This document shows positions 24,888-34,645 of a DNA stretch of 64,000 nucleotides, piece by piece; position 1 is the stretch's first letter; the number at the start of each line of letters is the position of its first letter. The stretch is taken from positions 2,816,501-2,880,500 of the forward strand of contig NC_009437.1 in assembly GCF_000016545.1 (NCBI RefSeq), read 5' to 3'. Made by a program: the position numbers and the translations under genes. The notes under the pieces are model-generated. The model ran no database searches. It was not told the origin of the DNA and saw nothing but the letters and a program-made list of their open reading frames with translations. The stretch comes from Caldicellulosiruptor saccharolyticus DSM 8903. Lineage in GTDB: Bacteria > Bacillota > Thermoanaerobacteria > Caldicellulosiruptorales > Caldicellulosiruptoraceae.

Positions 24888-25802
24888 TTACTGCTCTAAA
24901 TTGCTGATATCTTGCAACAACCTTATCATTTTGCTCTTTGGATCTTCTTTAAAGATGGTGAATGTGTGAAGCAGATCAAGAAGGTTTTCTTTTGAAAGCA
25001 TACCATGAATCAAAACCTGTTGACTTGTTACATTTCCATCTGGATTTACGTCTGACAGTGAAAAAGGATAAGGGTCTTTCCACTCAACAAAGTGCTCATA
25101 CTCTGAAGTTATTGTGCCATATTTTGCGACCTGATTGGATGTAGCTACCACAAATAGGTTGTACCAGAAAAGCTTTTCATTTCCCTCAATTACGCCACGT
25201 CTGTTACAATAGCGCATAAGCTGAGTAATTGCTTCAGAAATTGGGTCAGCAACTGCTGGAGATTTGCATTCAACCACCACAAGAGGCAAACCATTTACAA
25301 AAAGAACTATATCGGGAATAATATGTTTTTCAGTCCCCGTTATATTCACTTTAAACTGTGATATAGCAATGAATGAATTTTTGTCCGGATTTTTAAAATC
25401 AATAAACTTAACAGTTGGGCTTTTTTCTCCTGTTTTTCTATTTTCAGAAACTGAGGTGTTCTCTAAAAGCAAGTCGTGGATTTCTTTATTTGCCTCTAAA
25501 AGAGAGTTTGACTGTGGTGTTGTAATTCTTCGAACAACTTCACTTATTTGGTCATCTTCTATCCATGGGTTTATTCTCTTTAAAGACTCCCTTAAAACTC
25601 CCTCAAGGATTACTTCTTTAAAGCTTTCTCTAAATTTCTGGCTTTCACCATATTCAGCTTCTAATGAAGAAGTGAACGATATTATTTCTTTTGTATCCTC
25701 AGGGTTATCTTTGTTCTGCCTATAAATCTTCCATCCAAGCCTTTGAAGCTGAAAGAGGAATGGATTTTCAACATAATGTTCTTCGTCAAGTTTGTAAAAC
25801 AT
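24888..25802 (-). pseudogene. hsdR: Type I restriction subunit HsdR, N-terminal nuclease fragment
   Basis: 304 residues carrying the HsdR N-terminal PD-(D/E)XK nuclease: PDIVLFVNGLPLVVVECK supplies the D...E-x-K catalytic set. It ends out of frame in DPKSKMIRLLQD, where the family expects a KVVARYQQF motif that is present one frame over. Without the motor domain it should not restrict DNA. It begins 2 nt after the hepT stop, so it was translated as part of the same operon. Phase variation, loss of function or an assembly indel are all possible. Confidence 0.85.
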
Positions 25803-25804
25803 TT

Positions 25805-26152
25805 TTAACTCTCCTTTTCAAGAAGGAATTTTACTGCCTTTTCTAGTTCCGGCAGCTTCTTTTTGATAACCTCCCAGATTATTTCAGCATCTATTCCGAA
25901 ATACTCATGAATAAGAATATCTCTTAAACCAGCGATTTTCTTCCATTCTATTGGATAAAGTTCTCTTTTATCATCCGGAATCTGCTTAACAGCTTCACCA
26001 ATATTTTCAAGAGCTTTTAAAACTGCATAAAAAACCAGTTCATTTTCAACAAAATTGTTGTATTTTTCAATCCCTTGTGTAAACTTTTTAATGCGGTCAA
26101 TCTCTTCAATGATGTCTTCAAGAATTACTTTTAGTATACGCTTTTTAGACAT
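25805..26152 (-). CDS. hepT: HepT-like HEPN RNase toxin (DUF86)
   Basis: 115 residues, all helical, with the HEPN catalytic motif R-x4-H-x-Y visible as RDILIHEYF near residue 78. HepT toxins cleave RNA and are silenced when the partner MntA adds AMP to the motif's tyrosine. The gene overlaps mntA by 8 nt. The pair sits between hsdS and hsdR, so loss of the operon would free a toxin and penalise loss of the restriction locus. Confidence 0.88.
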   Translation of the reverse strand: MSKKRILKVILEDIIEEIDRIKKFTQGIEKYNNFVENELVFYAVLKALENIGEAVKQIPDDKRELYPIEWKKIAGLRDILIHEYFGIDAEIIWEVIKKKLPELEKAVKFLLEKES

Positions 26153-26435
26153 ATACTGCTTCCTCCATTATGAAAGGTTTTAGACGTGGATTTATAGCTG
26201 ATTTAATCACAAGGTCAACCTTTTTACCAAAAAGTTCTTCAAGGTAGAATTTCAAATTCATATAATTATCGAATGTTTTGTAACCCTCTTTAAAATCAAC
26301 AATGATATCTACATCACTATCTTTTCTTTGTTCGCCTCTTGCATAGGAGCCAAAGATAGCAATTTCAATTACTCCGAACTTTTCCACTAAATAATTTTTA
26401 CGTTCTTGTAGAATTACTTGTATATCACTGTTCAT
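26145..26435 (-). CDS. mntA: MntA-like minimal nucleotidyltransferase antitoxin
   Basis: 96 residues with the polymerase-beta motif [18 protein letters not shown] at about 29-46, giving the G-S and D-x-D active site. Members of this family AMPylate and neutralise HepT. It overlaps hsdS by 4 nt at its start and hepT by 8 nt at its end, so it is tightly co-expressed with both. Confidence 0.9.
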   Translation of the reverse strand: MNSDIQVILQERKNYLVEKFGVIEIAIFGSYARGEQRKDSDVDIIVDFKEGYKTFDNYMNLKFYLEELFGKKVDLVIKSAINPRLKPFIMEEAVYV

Positions 26436-27799
26436 TTTTCTTCCTCCTCAATAAGGTGGTTTACCCTGACTTTGCCTGTTAGCAAATCTTCCATTAAGCC
26501 TTTTTTGATTCTTTCAAGTTTTTCCTTATAGGCTTGCTCTTTCTCTATGACTTCATCTATTTGAGATAAAATTGAAGCTATGCGTTGTTGTTCGGGAAGA
26601 GGTGGAAGAGGAATTAAAATTTCCTTAAAGGTTTCTCTTGTAATTGTATTAAATACATTTCCATATGCTAGCGATAAAAATGAAGTAATAAAATTTTTTA
26701 AAGCATAATATAGGAAATCATTGGAGAGCTTCATTTTATCTTTTGCATCAAGGCCGTAGCATGACTGATTGAAAGCCATATCTGCCCCAAGTTGTGCTAA
26801 CACACCTACTGTACCGCGTGCAGATATTATCAACATACCTTTTTTAAGTAGCTTTGTTGCACTTTGCTTTAAACCTAATTCAGTTATGTATTTTGAACTT
26901 GAGAAAACCCATCTTTTGCCTATATTAAAATCTTCTACAGATAGCCAAGGTATACTTCCATTCCAAAACTCGGGCCTTGCTGTGCTTGGAGTTCCTCCAT
27001 TAATTAAGTTGACACGTCCGTAGACATCCACCACTTCCCACTCCTCTGGAATCCTCCCAAGCGGTGAGTCCTTGAATTTATCAATATTCTCATCTCTCAA
27101 CCTCCACCTCTCGCTTTCACCTTCACCCTCACTTACCACTCCTTTAGTAAGCAAATCTTGCATCAAACCTTGCTTTATGCGTTTGTATTTTTCTATAATG
27201 GCGTCAGTCTTCTCAATTGCACTGTCAATTGTCTCAAGTATTTCAGCGATTTTGCGTTGTTCGGGGAGAGGAGGCCTTGGTACTAAAAAATTTTTAATAA
27301 AAGTTGACGATAAACCGGGTTGAGCAGATCCTGTTATTCTATCTGTTATTTGTTTTTGACCAAAACGTGAAAAAAGCCAGTAAAATAAATATTGTTGAAC
27401 GAATAATTTTTTGCTCCTGATAATAAAAAGGTGTTCATTAATAGCTATATCCTTATAAAACTTCTTTTTTAACATTGCAACTTTTCCAGTGTTGGCACCA
27501 TCCTTATTTATAAGTATATCATTTTCCTCTGTTTTTCCCTTTGTCATAATTTTAAAAAATTTCTCAGGGATATATTTGGCATTTACATCTGAAAAATTTA
27601 TCCTACCATCTAAAGTTATATGTTCTCCCCCTAAACTTGGTATTCCTTCATCTGAAGCACCACCTTTTGGCCTTAGACCCGATATTAAAACACAATCTCT
27701 TTCAAGAGACACTATTGTCCATTCTTTTGGAAACTCTGCATTATTAGCCACTTTCACATTACCTCCATTTGACCCCTTTATGACCCCATTGTGACCCAT
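26432..27799 (-). CDS. hsdS: Type I restriction-modification specificity subunit HsdS
   Basis: About 455 residues with two target-recognition domains, each followed by a helical spacer opened by a PLPEQ motif: RPPLPEQRKIAEIL near 178 and LPPLPEQQRIASIL near 402. HsdS sets the DNA target of the HsdM and HsdR subunits. The start is uncertain. The ATG at 27799 lies inside a cluster of roughly 11-bp repeats, and GTG codons at 27757 or 27751 have GGAGG at good spacing. The repeat cluster could change the 5' frame. Confidence 0.9.
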   Translation of the reverse strand: MGHNGVIKGSNGGNVKVANNAEFPKEWTIVSLERDCVLISGLRPKGGASDEGIPSLGGEHITLDGRINFSDVNAKYIPEKFFKIMTKGKTEENDILINKDGANTGKVAMLKKKFYKDIAINEHLFIIRSKKLFVQQYLFYWLFSRFGQKQITDRITGSAQPGLSSTFIKNFLVPRPPLPEQRKIAEILETIDSAIEKTDAIIEKYKRIKQGLMQDLLTKGVVSEGEGESERWRLRDENIDKFKDSPLGRIPEEWEVVDVYGRVNLINGGTPSTARPEFWNGSIPWLSVEDFNIGKRWVFSSSKYITELGLKQSATKLLKKGMLIISARGTVGVLAQLGADMAFNQSCYGLDAKDKMKLSNDFLYYALKNFITSFLSLAYGNVFNTITRETFKEILIPLPPLPEQQRIASILSQIDEVIEKEQAYKEKLERIKKGLMEDLLTGKVRVNHLIEEEEK

Positions 27800-27808
27800 T
27801 TGACCCCT

Positions 27809-28441
27809 TTAGAGATCTTTTAATGAATAGTAAGTTCCCTTTCCTGTTATTCCTACTTTTTTAAGTACATCTTTTTTAACAAGTTCTTCAAAATCTCTAC
27901 TTGCAGTCTTTTTTGAAACTTTGTTGATCTCTTGATATTCCTTATTCGTGATTCTTCCTTTCTCCTTTACATACATAACTGCCTTTATCTGCCTTTCATT
28001 TAACCCAAGCTTGGCTAAATACTCTTCTGTGTATATGTCTTTATAAAATTCGACCACAAAACCGCCTTCTTCTTTAAACTCAGGTTCTGGCAGTCCTGCT
28101 TCCCTGCAAAGTTCAACCATTCTTTTTGTACCGCTTCCCCATTTTTCAATCAATCCAGCGAGGAAAAATACATAAGCAATATGCCTGTTGCGTGGTATTG
28201 CTCCATGATCTTGTTTTAGCATTTCAATTGTTATTTCTTCTGGCAGTTTACCCGGATTGAAAAACCAAATTTTATTATCATAAATCTTTATTTGAATGTC
28301 CGCAAGGCTTAAATAATCCCTATGAATTAATGCATTTATTACTGCTTCTCTTATAGCTTCAAGAGGATAATCCCATATGTCTTCTCTTTCTATCCCTTTT
28401 ATTTCAAATCGAACATTCAAATGTTTTTTAATAGCTTCCAT
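27809..28441 (-). pseudogene. AlbA/Schlafen-type ATP-binding protein, C-terminal fragment
   Basis: 210 residues matching the C-terminal half of RecG-like/Schlafen AlbA proteins: a GHKL-like ATPase segment with NALIHRDY and WFFNPGKLPEEI, GSGTKRM, and a winged helix near the end (ITNKEYQEINKVSKKTASRDF). The conserved text just before this ATG (IDVSGNLFKQLDG) is in frame but has no start of its own; the N-terminal half lies in two other frames upstream. The stop is 9 nt before the hsdS start. Confidence 0.8.
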
Positions 28442-28487
28442 TAATCCATCAAGCTGTTTGAAAAGATTTCCACTAACATCAATGGTA

Positions 28488-29111
28488 TCAAGGTTGGAGT
28501 TTTAAATCTTCCAACACGGGCACCTGCACCGTGGATATACTTTTGAGGTTTTTACCAAAAAGCAACAATACTGCATTTGTAAGTTTATCCTCTTTTACAA
28601 GTTCAAGGTTTTTGAGAATCTTTTCGATGGAATCTTCTTCGGATATTTCGGGCAATCTCTTCTTTGCCATCCTTTTAAACCTCTCTATTGTTTCGATGTC
28701 TACTTCGTCAACACCTGCCTCAGAAGGTAATGAATTCCACGAAATTCGTTGTTTTTTTAACATAAATCTCACAAGTTCATTTCCGCTAAGTTGCTGAATG
28801 GTCGAACCTGTCCGAATGTAAAACTTGCCATCATATGAGATCGGCACTTCTGACTTTTCCACTTTTATTTTTACTACCTCCTGCCCTTTTACCATTTCAA
28901 CATCAACATCTGCAATAACTCCAAGTTTGCTTAAAATTTTATTTGGTATGTCTTCAAGGAGTTTATCTGTATTGGTTATTCCAATAGGATTGCCTTTGTC
29001 ATCTACACCTATGTATATTATTCCACCTTCTGAATTAGCAAATGCACAGATTGTTTTAAGATGCTCGTCGTTCCACTGTGCTTTAAATTCCACTTGTTTA
29101 GACTCTCTCAT
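28488..29111 (-). pseudogene. AlbA/Schlafen-type protein, N-terminal fragment
   Basis: 207 residues starting [19 protein letters not shown], the AlbA_2/Schlafen nucleic-acid-binding domain (AFANSEGGIIYIGVDDKG). The frame ends in ISTVQVPVLEDLK, but the expected YIHGAGARVGRFKTPT is readable one frame over, implying a base lost near 28547. A second loss near 28488-28494 is needed to reach the C-terminal fragment. The gene overlaps the hsdM end. In type I operons such genes are common and their role is unclear. As written the protein is broken. Confidence 0.8.
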
Positions 29112-31542
29112 AGTATCCAAGTTCCTCCAAAAATTTATTTAACCTACTGACCTCCTGCTCTCGTTCCTTTAAAAGATGTTCAAGAGACACATGATATTTA
29201 TCCCACAGCTTTTCAAAAATCTTTATCAGTTCTTTTTTCTCTGCATTTAAGTACTTTTCAAGTTGATTGCTAATTAATTCAAAGAACTTTTCGAGCAATA
29301 GCTCTTTTGCTTCTTCTTCGGTAATAGATTCAATCTTTTCATCTATCTTATTTTCAATTTCCTTTTGCTTTCTGCTTATCTCACTTCTCACCTTTTTAAT
29401 TTCCTTTTCTTTTTGAGCAATATTTTCTAACAAATCTTCCCATTTTTTTGCTTCTCTTCTTGAAGCCTCGCTGTCTTTTGATCTTAAATCTTTAACCAAG
29501 TCCTTCAAAAACTCTTTGACCTTGCTTGCAGTTTTATCTCCCTGCTGCTCTTCATCCCAATCTTCAACTTCTTCTAAAAGCTCACTTAAATCTGCTTCGA
29601 GTTCTGCAAGCGTGCTTTCAAGTTCTTCAATTTCTTCTACATCTTCTTTAAAATACTTTTCCTTAATTCTTTCTCTTTCAACCAAATTCCTATTCCAACC
29701 AGCAGAAACTATACTTTTGAAATCATAAACAAGTTCTTCCCACCAATTAGCAAATATGCCCGCTATTTTGAATTCATCAAATGTTCCAATTGGCAATAAG
29801 CTATCTTTCAATTTTTCCAAAGCTTCATTTCTAAAGTTCCAAAGATTGTTTTTACCGTAAAACTGTTCAATTTCAGTCCTTACAAGCTGCCACCAATCCA
29901 AAAGTTTTTCTTTGTGTTTTTCTATTGTAACTTTCACTTCAGTGCAATTATCAATCAGTTCCCTAATTTGATTTCTGTCAGTCATGTCCTTTTTAAACTC
30001 CAAATAATTTTCGCTCTTCTCTGCCAGCAAAATATCATAGCTCAAGTTAAATTTCCTCAACTGTTTTTCATACAGCAATACTTCTTTCTTCGGTACACCA
30101 CCAAAAAGATGTGCACGAACATCTTCGATTTCAGGATCTGGAGAATTGTCCACATAACGCCTAATATTCAGATTAAAATCGTTTTCTTCTATCTCCTTTA
30201 TATCAACCAACCTGGAGTATTTAGGTATCTCTTTCTTTTCATCGAACACTGTGACTATTTTTTCTATGTCCTCTGGTCTCAAGAAATTCTGATTTCTACC
30301 TTCTCCATACTCTCTATCAGCGTTAATAAACAAGATCTTATTTTTTAAATGTTCTGGCTTGTTTTTATTAATCACAATAATACAAGCTGGTATTCCAGTG
30401 TTGTAAAAAAGCTTAGGCGGCAGTCCTATTATTGCCTCAATTAGATCATCTCTTACAATTCCTTCCCTTATAACCTTTTCCTGTCCACCTCTGAACAAAA
30501 CTCCATGGGGCATAACTGTTGCCATTACTCCGTCATCTTTCAGGCTTGCAATCATGTGCTGCAAAAACATAAGGTCTGCCTTTTTTCCATTCTCAGGAGT
30601 AAAGCCATATTTAAATCTTTCTTCAAACTGCATATTTGCGCGGGTATAATTTTCTGAAAAAGGTGGATTGGCTAATATTCTGTCAAACCTTTTTATGTAC
30701 CCATTTTCCAAAAACATGGGGGTTGTCAATACATCTTCATTTTCTATGTGCGCATCATTAATGCCGTGCAAAATCATATTCATTTTGCATATAGACCATG
30801 TCAATCCATTGAGTTCTTGACCATAGAGTGCTAAGTTTCTTGGGTTTTGTCCTTGTTCTTCAACATAGTGGAATGCCTCAATCAAAAAACCACCAGAGCC
30901 CACAGTTGGGTCGTAAATTGACATGCCCTCACGGGGCTTAACTAACCTTACCATCAATTTTTTAACATGAGATGGTGTGTAAAATTCTCCTCCTTTTTTA
31001 CCAGCTGAATCGGCAAATTCTTTTAGCAAATACTCATAAGCAGCACCAAGCAAATCAGGAAATTCAAAGTTTGAAGGTGTTAGTTTATACTTGTTGAAAT
31101 GGTTAATAAGGTCAATAAGTTGCTGATCTTTGAGTCGGGTTTTTCCTTTTACTGCGTTAAAATCTATGTGTTTTAAAACTCCATCAAGCTCTGGATTTGC
31201 TTCCTCTAAAGCGCTCAGAGCTTTATTTAGCTGATTTCCAACATCTTCTTTTAACTTTAAAATATTTCCCCATCTTGCCTTTTCAGGAACAAAAAATGCA
31301 TCACCATAAGAGCTTGGATCTTCTAATAGTTCATGTATTTGCCTTTCAGAAAATCCCATAGCTTTAAATCTATCTTTTAACTCATGTCTTTTTTCTTCAA
31401 AAACATCCGAAATATATTTTAGAAAAAGCATACCAAAAATATATTCTTTATACTCAGAGGCATCCATCTTACCTCTGAGTATATCAGCTGCCTTAAAAAG
31501 ATGGGTTTCAAGCTGTCTTAATGTTATCTTGTCACCAGCCAA
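29098..31542 (-). CDS. hsdM: Type I DNA adenine methyltransferase HsdM
   Basis: 814 residues, longer than the usual 500 or so because of a C-terminal extension with a coiled-coil (about 600-780, Glu/Lys-rich). The TTG start follows GGAGGGG. Residues 8-150 are the HsdM N-domain; motif I is DPTVGSGGF at about 211-219 and motif IV NPPF at 292-295, the N6-adenine set. It is the first gene of the defence operon. With HsdS it would methylate the host DNA. It is intact although hsdR is not, so the locus may act as a stand-alone methylase. Confidence 0.93.
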   Translation of the reverse strand: MAGDKITLRQLETHLFKAADILRGKMDASEYKEYIFGMLFLKYISDVFEEKRHELKDRFKAMGFSERQIHELLEDPSSYGDAFFVPEKARWGNILKLKEDVGNQLNKALSALEEANPELDGVLKHIDFNAVKGKTRLKDQQLIDLINHFNKYKLTPSNFEFPDLLGAAYEYLLKEFADSAGKKGGEFYTPSHVKKLMVRLVKPREGMSIYDPTVGSGGFLIEAFHYVEEQGQNPRNLALYGQELNGLTWSICKMNMILHGINDAHIENEDVLTTPMFLENGYIKRFDRILANPPFSENYTRANMQFEERFKYGFTPENGKKADLMFLQHMIASLKDDGVMATVMPHGVLFRGGQEKVIREGIVRDDLIEAIIGLPPKLFYNTGIPACIIVINKNKPEHLKNKILFINADREYGEGRNQNFLRPEDIEKIVTVFDEKKEIPKYSRLVDIKEIEENDFNLNIRRYVDNSPDPEIEDVRAHLFGGVPKKEVLLYEKQLRKFNLSYDILLAEKSENYLEFKKDMTDRNQIRELIDNCTEVKVTIEKHKEKLLDWWQLVRTEIEQFYGKNNLWNFRNEALEKLKDSLLPIGTFDEFKIAGIFANWWEELVYDFKSIVSAGWNRNLVERERIKEKYFKEDVEEIEELESTLAELEADLSELLEEVEDWDEEQQGDKTASKVKEFLKDLVKDLRSKDSEASRREAKKWEDLLENIAQKEKEIKKVRSEISRKQKEIENKIDEKIESITEEEAKELLLEKFFELISNQLEKYLNAEKKELIKIFEKLWDKYHVSLEHLLKEREQEVSRLNKFLEELGYYERV

Positions 31543-31702
31543 ATCAACCCCTCCGATTAAACTTTATTGACACAACAAATTTTTCATTAATAATCATTTT
31601 ATTCTTTGTTATCTATTTTACCAATTACTAAATTATTTTTCAATCAATTCAATCTGTGAGAATTCCCAATTTATATAACTTTGAATTTGGTATACATAGA
31701 AA

Positions 31703-32734
31703 TCACTTTACTCTCTTCAATCTTGTATTAATAGTCACACCGGGAATTCTTCCCCTTTTTGCGACAGGTTTGCCATCCACCTCTTTTATATCCATCGTCA
31801 TGTCAATTGGAGGTGCTGAAGAGATATAGCTTCCAACGCCAAAAGCATCAGCCCCTGCTTCAGATAAAGCTTTTATCTTCTCAGGGTAAAGCCCGCCTGA
31901 GACAAATATCTTCACATGTGAAAAACCTTCCAAATCAAGCCTCTTTCTTACCTCATATACAAGCTCGGGTGTAACACCGCCTCTTTCACCCGGGGTGTCA
32001 AGTCTTATGCCATGCAACCTTTCTTTCAATATCCTTGCAATATCCAGCGCCTCTTGAGCTTCGTCCTTGAAAGTATCAACAAGAATGATACGTGGTGAAT
32101 CTTCAGGTATTACCTTATCGTACGCAATGGCAACCTCCTCTGTTGCCCCTGCAATCAGTATTGCAGCATGTGGAATTGTTCCTGATGGAGAAATTCCCAA
32201 TATTTTGGCTGCCAATATGCAGCTTACCCCATCAGCACCACCCACTTTTGCTGCCCTTTCCATCACAGGCGCAACTGAAGGGTGGATGTGTCGCGCACCA
32301 AAGCACAAGATTGGCTTGTCACCTGCTGCCTGCTTGCACTCATGCGCAGCTGTTGCCCACGCAGATGAGCTTGCAAGAATGCCAAGAATTGGTGTTTCAA
32401 ATATACCAAACTCTGTGTACTTGCCCTCTATTCTCATCACAACTTCTTTTGCTGAAAAACTTTCTCCTTCCTCTAAGGAGTACACTTTACAATCTATATC
32501 TTTTAAAAGATTCAAAACTTCAGGAAGTCCACAAAAAATCCCATCTCTTCTTGCAAAAATTTCAGCCTTCACCACCGCATCTTCTTTTTTAAGATACCTT
32601 AATACTTCTAGTGTTTTTATAAAATAAATGTCAGTAGTTAATCCCATCTTTATTTCATCATGCTGTGCAGAGAAAAAAAGTCTGCCTGTATCTACTTTGA
32701 TCTTTTCAACATCTTCAAGCTTGTTTATTCTCAT
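31703..32734 (-). CDS. pncB: Nicotinate phosphoribosyltransferase
   Basis: 343 residues of the short archaeal/Thermotoga-like class. Landmarks are DTGRLFFSAQHDEIKMGLTTD near the N-terminus, FGARHIHPSVAP, and the phosphate loop FVSGGLYPEKIKAL with FGVGSYIS near the C-terminus. It converts nicotinate and PRPP to nicotinate mononucleotide for NAD salvage. It lies 18 nt after cbiO and may be read with the cobalt transporter operon. The 160 nt beyond its stop, upstream of hsdM, are AT-rich with nothing I recognise. Confidence 0.92.
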   Translation of the reverse strand: MRINKLEDVEKIKVDTGRLFFSAQHDEIKMGLTTDIYFIKTLEVLRYLKKEDAVVKAEIFARRDGIFCGLPEVLNLLKDIDCKVYSLEEGESFSAKEVVMRIEGKYTEFGIFETPILGILASSSAWATAAHECKQAAGDKPILCFGARHIHPSVAPVMERAAKVGGADGVSCILAAKILGISPSGTIPHAAILIAGATEEVAIAYDKVIPEDSPRIILVDTFKDEAQEALDIARILKERLHGIRLDTPGERGGVTPELVYEVRKRLDLEGFSHVKIFVSGGLYPEKIKALSEAGADAFGVGSYISSAPPIDMTMDIKEVDGKPVAKRGRIPGVTINTRLKRVK

Positions 32735-32752
32735 GGATCTGTCTCACTTCCT

Positions 32753-33514
32753 TTAGTATATTTTTTTGAAAATTTCAAATTCCTCGTCTATTACATTTGC
32801 TTCTATTAAAAGTTCTTTGTCCTTCAATATTTCCTCTGTCTTGCCAATTTTTAGAATCCTATGATCAGGTGACATAACAATCATAAAATCAGCAAGTAGT
32901 AAAAGCACATCAAAATGATGGGTTGAAAGAATGATTGTCTTTCCAGCATTTTTCAGCTCGCTTAAAACTTTCGCAACGAACCTTATACTCTTTGGGTCAA
33001 GATCGTTTGTTGGCTCATCTAAAATAAGAATATCAGGATTGTTTACAAGGATTGATGCAAGTGCTACCTTTTTCTTTTCACCACCGCTTAAAACAAGTAT
33101 ATCACTTTGTAATAAATTCTCAATCCCAAAAAGTTTTGCGATCTCAAAAACCCTTTTCTCTATTTCCTTCTCATCGGCTATGTACTGCCTTGGTCCAAAT
33201 GCAATCTCATCAAATACATTAAGATTAAAAAGCTGTAGGTCAGTATCTTGAAACAAATAGCCAACCTTCTTGTAAAATCCTTCTTTGAACAGCTTTTCAA
33301 AAGTGGATTTGTCAAGCTTTTTGTCAAAAAAGTAAAGTTCCCCTTCAAAGTTAAGTTCTACTCCTGCAAGAATCTTCATAAGCGTGGTCTTGCCACTGCC
33401 ATTGCAACCTATCAGTGCGTATGACTTTCCTTTTTCTATTTCAAAATTTAGATTATCGAGAATAATCTTATTGTTAATTTTATATGTCAGATTCTTTGCC
33501 GAATAAACGTTCAT
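32753..33514 (-). CDS. cbiO: Cobalt ECF transporter ATPase CbiO
   Basis: 253 residues, an ABC ATPase: Walker A GCNGSGKTT near residue 37, signature LSGGEKKKVALA near 143 and Walker B ILILDEPTNDLD near 163. The Asp-rich D-loop and H-loop (STHHFDVL) are present. It energises import by CbiMNQ. The start overlaps cbiQ by 4 nt. Confidence 0.93.
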   Translation of the reverse strand: MNVYSAKNLTYKINNKIILDNLNFEIEKGKSYALIGCNGSGKTTLMKILAGVELNFEGELYFFDKKLDKSTFEKLFKEGFYKKVGYLFQDTDLQLFNLNVFDEIAFGPRQYIADEKEIEKRVFEIAKLFGIENLLQSDILVLSGGEKKKVALASILVNNPDILILDEPTNDLDPKSIRFVAKVLSELKNAGKTIILSTHHFDVLLLLADFMIVMSPDHRILKIGKTEEILKDKELLIEANVIDEEFEIFKKIY

Positions 33515-34308
33515 ACTAACATCCTCTCCAAGATTGTCAATATTAGTGCCGTTAAAAGTGTGAGAATTTCACCTATTCCCATTCTGAATTTATAAGTTGT
33601 AGAAGCACTTTTATTTTTGGGACTATATCCGCGAGTTTTCATCGCAATAAGTGTATTTTCTGAGAGATACAAACTCTTTGCCATTACAACCTTGAGCATT
33701 TGTTTTACAAATACCATCTTGTTAGGAGTCTTTCCTACTGTCCTTGTCTTTTTTGCTAAAAGAATGTGCGTGATTGTTGTAATGAGAATAAAAATATTTC
33801 TCAGTGTAAGTTCCACAAGCCACATAAATTCTCTCAATCCCTTAAAAAAAGAAAAAGGCTTAAATAGCCTATCGATTTTTGAGTTGTAGATTATAACCTC
33901 ACCTATCATAATTATAATACCCACTTTTAAGCTCTGTAAGACGGTGGGCATAAAATTTTTAGTCAACTTTGCATAAGGAATCCCTATTATAAACGTTAAA
34001 AGCGGGACAAAAGCCCATGAAGAAATCAGTAAAGCCTTTAAATCTGCTTTTGAAATAAGAGCAATAATAATAATTAGTGCAAATGACAATGCTATAAAAT
34101 ATAAACTTTGTGATGTCGCAACTAAAAAACTAAACCAAATCAAGAATATAAGCTTTGCCCATTCATCAATTTTTGAAAAAGCACTCTTATTTGTTTTAAA
34201 GAACCACTGCGAAAGCTTTAAATACTCAGAAATAGATTTTTGTACGTAGCTTTCTTTTTCAACACTTATTGCAAAGGTATCTTCGCTCTTTAAAAACTCT
34301 GGTAACAC
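33511..34308 (-). CDS. cbiQ: Cobalt ECF transporter membrane subunit CbiQ
   Basis: 265 residues with a GTG start. About six membrane helices, a long cytoplasmic segment with KTRTVGKTPNKM, and a coupling motif MKTRGYSPK near 224. These are the CbiQ/EcfT signatures that bind the ATPases. It is followed by cbiO with a 4-nt overlap. Confidence 0.9.
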   Translation of the reverse strand: MLPEFLKSEDTFAISVEKESYVQKSISEYLKLSQWFFKTNKSAFSKIDEWAKLIFLIWFSFLVATSQSLYFIALSFALIIIIALISKADLKALLISSWAFVPLLTFIIGIPYAKLTKNFMPTVLQSLKVGIIIMIGEVIIYNSKIDRLFKPFSFFKGLREFMWLVELTLRNIFILITTITHILLAKKTRTVGKTPNKMVFVKQMLKVVMAKSLYLSENTLIAMKTRGYSPKNKSASTTYKFRMGIGEILTLLTALILTILERMLV

Positions 34309-34315
34309 TTTATAA

Positions 34316-34639
34316 CTACTTCCTTTCAGCCATTACGAATTTCAAGATATAAAATAGTGCAAATATAACTACAATTCCAATTACTGCAGACAAGATATAT
34401 CCTATATAATCATTGTGAATAAACTTTACTGTGTAACCGTCAAACAAATCAAATTTGTATATATCAGCATACTTTTTTATTCCTTCTGGCACAAACCCAA
34501 GCATCTTTTTTATCTCCTCTTGAGTCCACTCTCCAAAAGTAGGGTTTTGAGTCAAAAGCCCAATGGGAGTCAAAAAAGCAAGTGCCAAGAGGATTATAAA
34601 AATCTTATTTATATTGTTTATATATTTCTTTTCTTTCAT
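34316..34639 (-). CDS. cbiN: CbiN-like cobalt transport accessory protein (PDGLE domain)
   Basis: 107 residues with a membrane span at each end (about 13-33 and 78-101) and an extracytoplasmic loop containing MLGFVPEGIKKYADIY, the PDGLE-type pattern. In CbiMNQO systems CbiN loads the metal onto CbiM. It is located between cbiM and cbiQ with 6-7 nt gaps. Confidence 0.85.
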   Translation of the reverse strand: MKEKKYINNINKIFIILLALAFLTPIGLLTQNPTFGEWTQEEIKKMLGFVPEGIKKYADIYKFDLFDGYTVKFIHNDYIGYILSAVIGIVVIFALFYILKFVMAERK

Positions 34640-34645
34640 TTTAAC

